From assembly GCA_016946835.1 (NCBI GenBank), contig JACVTC010000042.1, positions 1,153,501-1,217,500 on the forward strand: a stretch of DNA of 64,000 nucleotides, in the 5' to 3' direction. The position numbers were made by a program, and so were the translations under genes. The notes under the pieces are model-generated. The model was given only the letters and a program-made list of their open reading frames with translations, did not search any database and was not told the DNA's origin. Source of the stretch: Neocallimastix lanati (nom. inval.) (Eukaryota > Neocallimastigomycota > Neocallimastigomycetes > Neocallimastigales > Neocallimastigaceae). Position 1 is the stretch's first letter, and every line of letters starts with the position of its first letter. Positions 58,421 to 64,000 of the stretch are shown in pieces.

Positions 58421-59735
58421 CTTAGTTAATAATAATAAAATTACATAATTTAAAATGAAAATTAAAAAAAAAGTAAAATACATGAAATGAAATATTATAT
58501 ATTATGATAATTATTAAAAGTGCGTTAAGAAGCAATAATTTCTAACTTTTCCCAATTCCTCGATGATAACACCGCATCCATTTAATTGCAAGTAATAATT
58601 TCAAGTAATTAGTGTTATCAACCGAATCTGTATCAGATCTTTTCACCTAGGAGATGAAAATTACATACCTTATTAATTTCGACGTCGATGCTCTCTTTTG
58701 AAAACATCCAAAGATTTTTGTTCAATTATCATTGCAAATTTCAAAAAAAAAAAAAAAAAAAAAAAGAGATCATCTAGAAAAAAGGTAAAAGGAATTTAAT
58801 TTCTGTAAATTTTCCAATTATTTTACACGCAAAGGATCCAAAGTGAGAAAAGCTAGGTATACACTAACACCACAACAGGGGCAATATTAGGGCAATCTTT
58901 TGAGACTACTTTTTCTTTTAATAAAAATACTAATGACAAATTTAAAGCCATACCTAATTCGAGAAATCCAAAAAAAGAATCCTAATTGATACTTAGGATA
59001 TTGAAATTGTCAAGTCTTTTTATTTCTTAAATAAAAACCAAAATCATTCTTCTTATAAATAATCGCTTTTTTTTTTTTTTTTTTTTATAACTTTTGAGGG
59101 TTTAAAGACATTTCCCAATAAAACTTTTTTTTATTTCACTTGATTTTTTACCTTTTAATTTCTTATCCAAAGTCCTTAATTCCATAGTAGGAATATATTT
59201 TAAATTTTATTTTAATTAACCATTTTATAATTTTATAACTCAATTAATAATAATAATAATAATTTCAATAATTAAATTATTATATTATTAATAAAATTAA
59301 AATTAATTGAATTAAAAAATAATAAATAAAATTAATTTTAAATATTTATATATATATTTTTTGTTTTTCCATAATTAAAATTATTATTATTATTATTATT
59401 ATTATTTTTTCCTATATTTGTAAAATAATAAAAATTTAATATTAATATTAATGTCTATTTTATTATTACTATCATTATTATTATTATTGTTGTTGTTGTA
59501 GTTTTTGATATTTATATTAAATTGTTATTAAATTAAGTTATTTTTTTTTTTTTCAAAACAATTATTTTTATTTTTATTTTATTATTTTTTTTTATTATTA
59601 TTTTAGTTATTTGATTTATTTTTTTTATTAATAAATTAAATTATGATTATGATTAAAAAAATTATTTTCTGGTGAAGCTATTTTAATGATAAAAATAAAT
59701 AAAAAAAAAAAAAAGAAAAAAAATTAATTCTACAA
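57986..59735. other. Intergenic region with simple repeats
   Basis: It contains a (TTTA)n stretch at 58075-58185 and long T or A runs near 58378-58416, 58741-58763 and 59066-59086. Positions 58505-58960 are less AT-rich (CACCGCATCCATTTAATTGC, TCGACGTCGATGCTCTC) but have no readable gene. (ATT)n triplets lie near 59385-59405. It separates the 3' end of the LRR gene from the MULE pseudogene. Confidence 0.55.
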
Positions 59736-60130
59736 TTAATTAGAATGATTTTCATCTATTCGTTTAATTTCATTTTCATTGACAACTTCTGCATATTCTG
59801 GTGGGCATTCATTATCTTGAGAAGAAGATTTATTTGTTTTAGAATTATCAAGAGCATTTACTGGAATAGAATTACGAATAGGTACTGAATCTTGTTCAAT
59901 AATAATAGGATAATATTGTTGTGGAGGTTGGGCTTGGTATTGCATTTGAAATTGTTGCATTTGTTGTTGCATTTGATTAAGCTGTTGTTGAATTTGTTGT
60001 ATTTGTACTGGTGCTTGTGGTAATTGGGGTTGTATTTGTAATGGTGCTTGTGGTAATTGGGGTTGCATTTGTAATGGTGCTTGTGGTAATTGAGGTTGTA
60101 CTTGTTGTTCATTCAAATCCTTTTCTTCAT

Positions 60131-60161
<31 letters not shown>

Positions 60162-60437
60162 AAATAAATGAATATATACATTAATAATTATTAAATTATT
60201 ATTTTAATTTTAATACTTAAAATTACTAAAGTCTATTTTCATATAGATATAAATATTTAAATATATAATGATATTAAAATATTTACTTATATATAATTGA
60301 TTTCTTTCAAATTTTGTAACGTTATTATAATTATTTTGATCTAAACAGGAAATGATAGCATTTTTTTTTTATTTTTATTTTTATTTAAATTTTAAGAAAA
60401 AAATATAAATTATATAAATAATTTTTTTTTGAATACG

Positions 60438-60478
<41 letters not shown>

Positions 60479-62124
60479 AAATAAAAATAAATAAATAAAT
60501 AGATATAAAAAAAATATTTGTTAATTTATTTATATATAAATTATTAACAAATTACGAATTATTAATATATATATATTACCTATATTTTCCTTTTCTAAAT
60601 CCAATATTTCATTATAATTATTTTTATCATCAATTATAGAAGTTATATCTGTTGATGATGCATTTATTATAACTGATTTTTCACTATAATTTGAAGTTGA
60701 ATCACTATTATTTTTAACAACATTAATGACTGGATATTTATTTTCTATGGAACTTTTTTTATCCTTCTTCTTACTTGAGTGAATTCTTACTTTATAAATT
60801 AAAGCCATTACAAACAAAGTAATAACAACTGAAGCAAAAATTATTATACCAATTGTTATTATACTTGTCTTCTTCTCTGGAGTTTGTTTTGTGACATTGT
60901 CATTTACTGTGTCATTTACTGAGTTATTTTCAATTGGTATATTATTATAAGTTTCTCTATGTATTTTAAAAAAAAAAATTTAATTTACATATTTATATAT
61001 TAATATATTAAAAATGTTAATAATATTATTTATTTATTTATTTTTTCTTTTTATTTTCTATTTTTTTTTTTATTTAAAAAAAAAATAAAAATAATGAAAT
61101 TATTTTCTAAAAAATATAATTTGTTATATATAAAAGTATAAAGTTTCATTTACAATGTTTCTATGTGTAGATTTTCAACTTCGGGTGGAATTTTATTATT
61201 TAAAAGGTTATTATTTAATTTTCTAATTATTTTATTTTTTTTTAAAAAAAAAAATAAATAAATAAATAAATATATAATTAATTATTATTATTATTGATAT
61301 TGTTATCTCGTTATTATAAAAAATTAAAAATAAAATTACATTAAAAAAAAAAAAATACTTACAAAGCTCTTAATTTTTTTAATTTTCCAAGTTCAGGTGG
61401 AATGATCCCACTTAACTGATTATTATATAACCATCTATTATCATTAAATATATAAAATTATTAATAATTAAAAACAAATAAAAAAAAATTCATTAAATAT
61501 ATTATTTTTAATTATTTTTAAAAATAATTATCTATTCATTAATTTATTAGATAATAATAAATTACTTACAAATCCATTAAATTAACTAAATCACCAAGTT
61601 GAGGTGGAATTGGACCAGTTAATGCATTACTATATATATATCTATTTATTTTTTATATAATTTATTTTCAAAAAAATAAATATAATAATAATAAAAAAAA
61701 ATTAATTTCGTTTTTATAATATAATAATATTACATAACATTATAACATTATACCATTATTATTCATTTTATAAAATAAAATAAAATAACATAAAAAAAAA
61801 AAAAAATTAAATGATAAAAATAAAATATTATTTACAAATATTTTAATTTAGATAATTTTCCAAATTCAGCTGGAATTGAGCCTGATAATTGATTGGCTGA
61901 TAAACCTCTGTTTCAAATAAATTTCATTCATAAAATTATTTTATTTAGTGATATTTTAATTATTAATTAATAGAGAATATACTTTAATGTATGAATATTT
62001 TATTTTATATAAAAATTATAAAATGTATGTCACTTACAATTTTGTTAAACTAGTTAAATATCCAAGTTCTGGTGGAATTTCACCACTTAATTGATTGTCA
62101 TATATATCTCTATTATATTTAGAA

Positions 62125-62155
<31 letters not shown>

Positions 62156-62921
62156 ATTATTATTATGAAGTATTTAATTGCTCTATATTATTTTTTATAT
62201 AATTCTAAATATCAAAAATAAATTTATATACATTAATTAATTACAAAATTTTTAATTCTTTTAAATTTCCAATCTCAGGTGGAATTGTACCGGTTAATTG
62301 ATTACTTTTTAATTCTCTATTTTTTTTTTTTTATTTTTTTTTAAAAAAAAAAAAAAAAAAAAGAAAGTTTAATTAATTAGTTACATATCTTTATATCTAT
62401 TTAATTTATATTCATTTATTTATTATAATTTTACTATATTAAAATTTTATTTATATATTACAATTCTCTTAAATAAGATAAATTTCCAATTGAGGATGGA
62501 ATTTGACCAGTTAATTGAGACTCAGATAACAATCTAAAATATTTTTTATTAATAATTAATATTTAATTTAAAATTTTTACTTTCAATATTTATTAATTTA
62601 TTTTATTCCTCCTTTTACTTCTTTTGCTTATCAAAAAGAGTTTATTTTATTGTATTATTACACTTATTATTATTATTATTATTATTATTTATTTTATATT
62701 TAAATATATATTATGATGTAATTAATTAAATTATATTTTTTGAAAATTTACATTTTTGTAATATGGTTATTTTCACAAGTAATTCCTTCATTATTACAAC
62801 AATCATTAGTATCTTCTTGTCCTATAAAACTATTAATATTTGAACATTCTCGACTAGCTGAATCACGTCTATATTTAATATTAATGTTTCCTATATTATT
62901 ATGAGCTAAAATGCTTTTCAT
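59736..62921 (-). CDS. Ten-exon gene for a leucine-rich-repeat single-pass membrane protein
   Basis: Spliced by eye; exons: 62752-62921, 62462-62533, 62245-62316, 62038-62109, 61836-61907, 61570-61641, 61363-61434, 61154-61222, 60580-60956, 59736-60130. All introns are GT..AG (130-449 bp), frame is kept throughout, and the product is 480 aa from the ATG at 62921. It has a Cys-rich cap (ECSNINS..DCCNNEGITC); seven LRRs (consensus N.LSG.IPPELG.L..L, residues 57-224); an acidic/Asn stalk; a membrane segment IITIGIIIFASVVITLFVMAL (256-276); a basic stop-transfer; and a Ser/Asn-rich then Gln/Pro-rich tail with three 11-residue repeats (LPQAPLQIQPQ) and CPPEYAEV, a PPxY motif. There is no kinase domain. 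It is probably a surface receptor or adhesion-like protein. Confidence 0.88.
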
Positions 62922-62960
62922 AATAATAAGAAAATTAATAATAAATATAAATAACTTTAT
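62922..62960 (-). other. Upstream in-frame hydrophobic codons: possible signal peptide lacking its ATG
   Basis: The frame is open upstream of the first ATG of the LRR gene and reads KLFIFIINFLII before MKSILA, a good signal-peptide core. The codon just before that Lys is ATA (62958-62960) where an ATG would complete it. Either the start was lost by ATG to ATA, initiation is at the internal ATG, or an upstream exon supplies the start. Confidence 0.5.
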
Positions 62961-62979
62961 ATATTTTAAATTAAATTTA

Positions 62980-64000
62980 TTTTTATTTATTTTAATTTAT
63001 TTTATTTAATTTATTTTAATTTATTTTATTTAATTTAATTTATTTTATTTTATTTTATTTTATTTTATTTTATTTTATTTTATTTTATTTTATTCAATCT
63101 GTACTTTATATTCATATTCTACTTTTAATATTCTACTATTTATTTTATTTTATTTTATTTTATTTTATTTTATTTTATTTTATTTTATTTTATTTTATTT
63201 TATTTTATTTTATTTTATTTTATTTTATTTTATTTTATTTTATTTTATTTTATTTTATTCAATCTGTACTTTATATTCATATTCTACTTTTAATATTCTA
63301 CTATTTATTTTATTTTATTTTATTTTATTTTATTTTATTTTATTTTATTTTATTTTATTTTATTTTATTTTATTTTATTTTATTTTATTTTATTTTATTT
63401 TATTTTATTTTATTTTATTTTATTTTATTTTATTTTATTTTATTTTATTTTATTTTATTTTATTTTATTTTATTTTATTTTATTTTATTTTATTTTATTT
63501 TATTTTATTTTATTTTATTTTATTTTATTTTATTCAATCTGTACTTCATATTTATATTTCAACTATTTATTTTATTTTATTTTATTATATTTTATTAAAT
63601 CTGTACTTTATTTATTTTCTACTATTTATTTTATTTTATTTTATTTTATTTTATTTTATTTTATTTTATTTTATTTTATTTTATTTTATTTTATTTTATT
63701 TTATTTTATTTTATTTTATTTTATTTTATTTTATTTTATTTTATTTTATTTTATTTTATTTTATTTTATTTTATTTTATTTTATTTTATTTTATTTTATT
63801 TTATTTTATTTTATTTTATTTTATTTTATTTTATTTTATTTTATTTTATTTTATTTTATTTTATTTTATTTTATTTTATTTTATTTTATTTTATTTTATT
63901 TTATTTTATTTTATTTTATTTTATTTTATTTTATTTTATTTTATTTTATTTTATTTTATTTTATTTTATTTTATTTTATTCAATCTGTACTTTTATCTTT
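62980..64000 (+). repeat. Minisatellite array, copy 4, reaching the window edge
   Basis: The same unit as at 34.8-37.6 kb: CAATCTGTACTTTATATTCA + TATTCTACTTTTAATATTCT + ACTATTTATTTTA, separated by long (TTTTA)n expansions (roughly 20, 48 and 70 pentamers, by eye). It begins about 20 bp upstream of the possible LRR-gene start and continues past base 64000. Confidence 0.95.

Noticed and set aside
59736-60130. Separate small gene for the Gln/Pro-rich frame at 59736-60116
   Set aside because: It has no ATG, while the frame and a GT..AG intron join it cleanly to the membrane exon at 60580-60956, so it is the last exon of the LRR gene.

Overview
This is a very A+T-rich eukaryotic window with long homopolymers, split genes, dense LTR retroelements and few intact genes. 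The base composition, the AAA-ATPase/PD-(D/E)XK gene pair, the Asn/Lys-rich proteins and the intron-split LRR receptor-like gene fit an anaerobic gut fungus (Neocallimastigomycota) best. That placement is inference from gene content; no taxonomic marker is present.

Layout. 1-4.8 kb: decayed minus-strand Ty3/gypsy element (family A) and AT-rich filler. 4.8-9.8 kb: nested solo LTRs (families A, B, D, R2), several resolved by exact target-site duplications (TSDs), ending at a tRNA-like relic at 9758-9830. 11.6-23.4 kb: a chain R2b - R3a - complete Ty3/gypsy element (13517-21343, minus strand) - R3b - R2c, ending 17 bp upstream of a tRNA-Thr(UGU) gene. 23.4-28.9 kb: a complete, apparently young Ty1/copia element starting 70 bp downstream of that tRNA. 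29.1-33.6 kb: inverted copies of LTRs B and A, two perfect palindromes, and another truncated family A element. 34.1-37.6 kb: minisatellite with a pentanucleotide core. 37.8-38.8 kb: broken MULE-type transposase. 40.2-48.8 kb: a duplicated unit with AAA-ATPase-like/PD-(D/E)XK genes, one intact (44844-46577). 49.6-51.7 kb: dead gag-pol. 53.4-54.7 kb: second large minisatellite, followed by a second MULE-type pseudogene inside a possible inverted-repeat pair. 59.7-62.9 kb: a ten-exon minus-strand gene for a leucine-rich-repeat membrane protein, whose upstream side is a third minisatellite running to the window edge.

How the parts relate. The clearest story is the tRNA-Thr locus. Five successive LTR insertions used almost the same few bases 11-17 nt upstream of the tRNA, and each duplicated that target, so the LTRs are strung end to end with 3-6 bp linkers. 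A separate R2 LTR lies 16 nt upstream of the tRNA-like relic. This matches the positional integration known for yeast Ty3 and Dictyostelium DGLT-A. Host genes are sparse; the intact AAA/PD-(D/E)XK gene and the LRR gene are the best candidates for expressed proteins.
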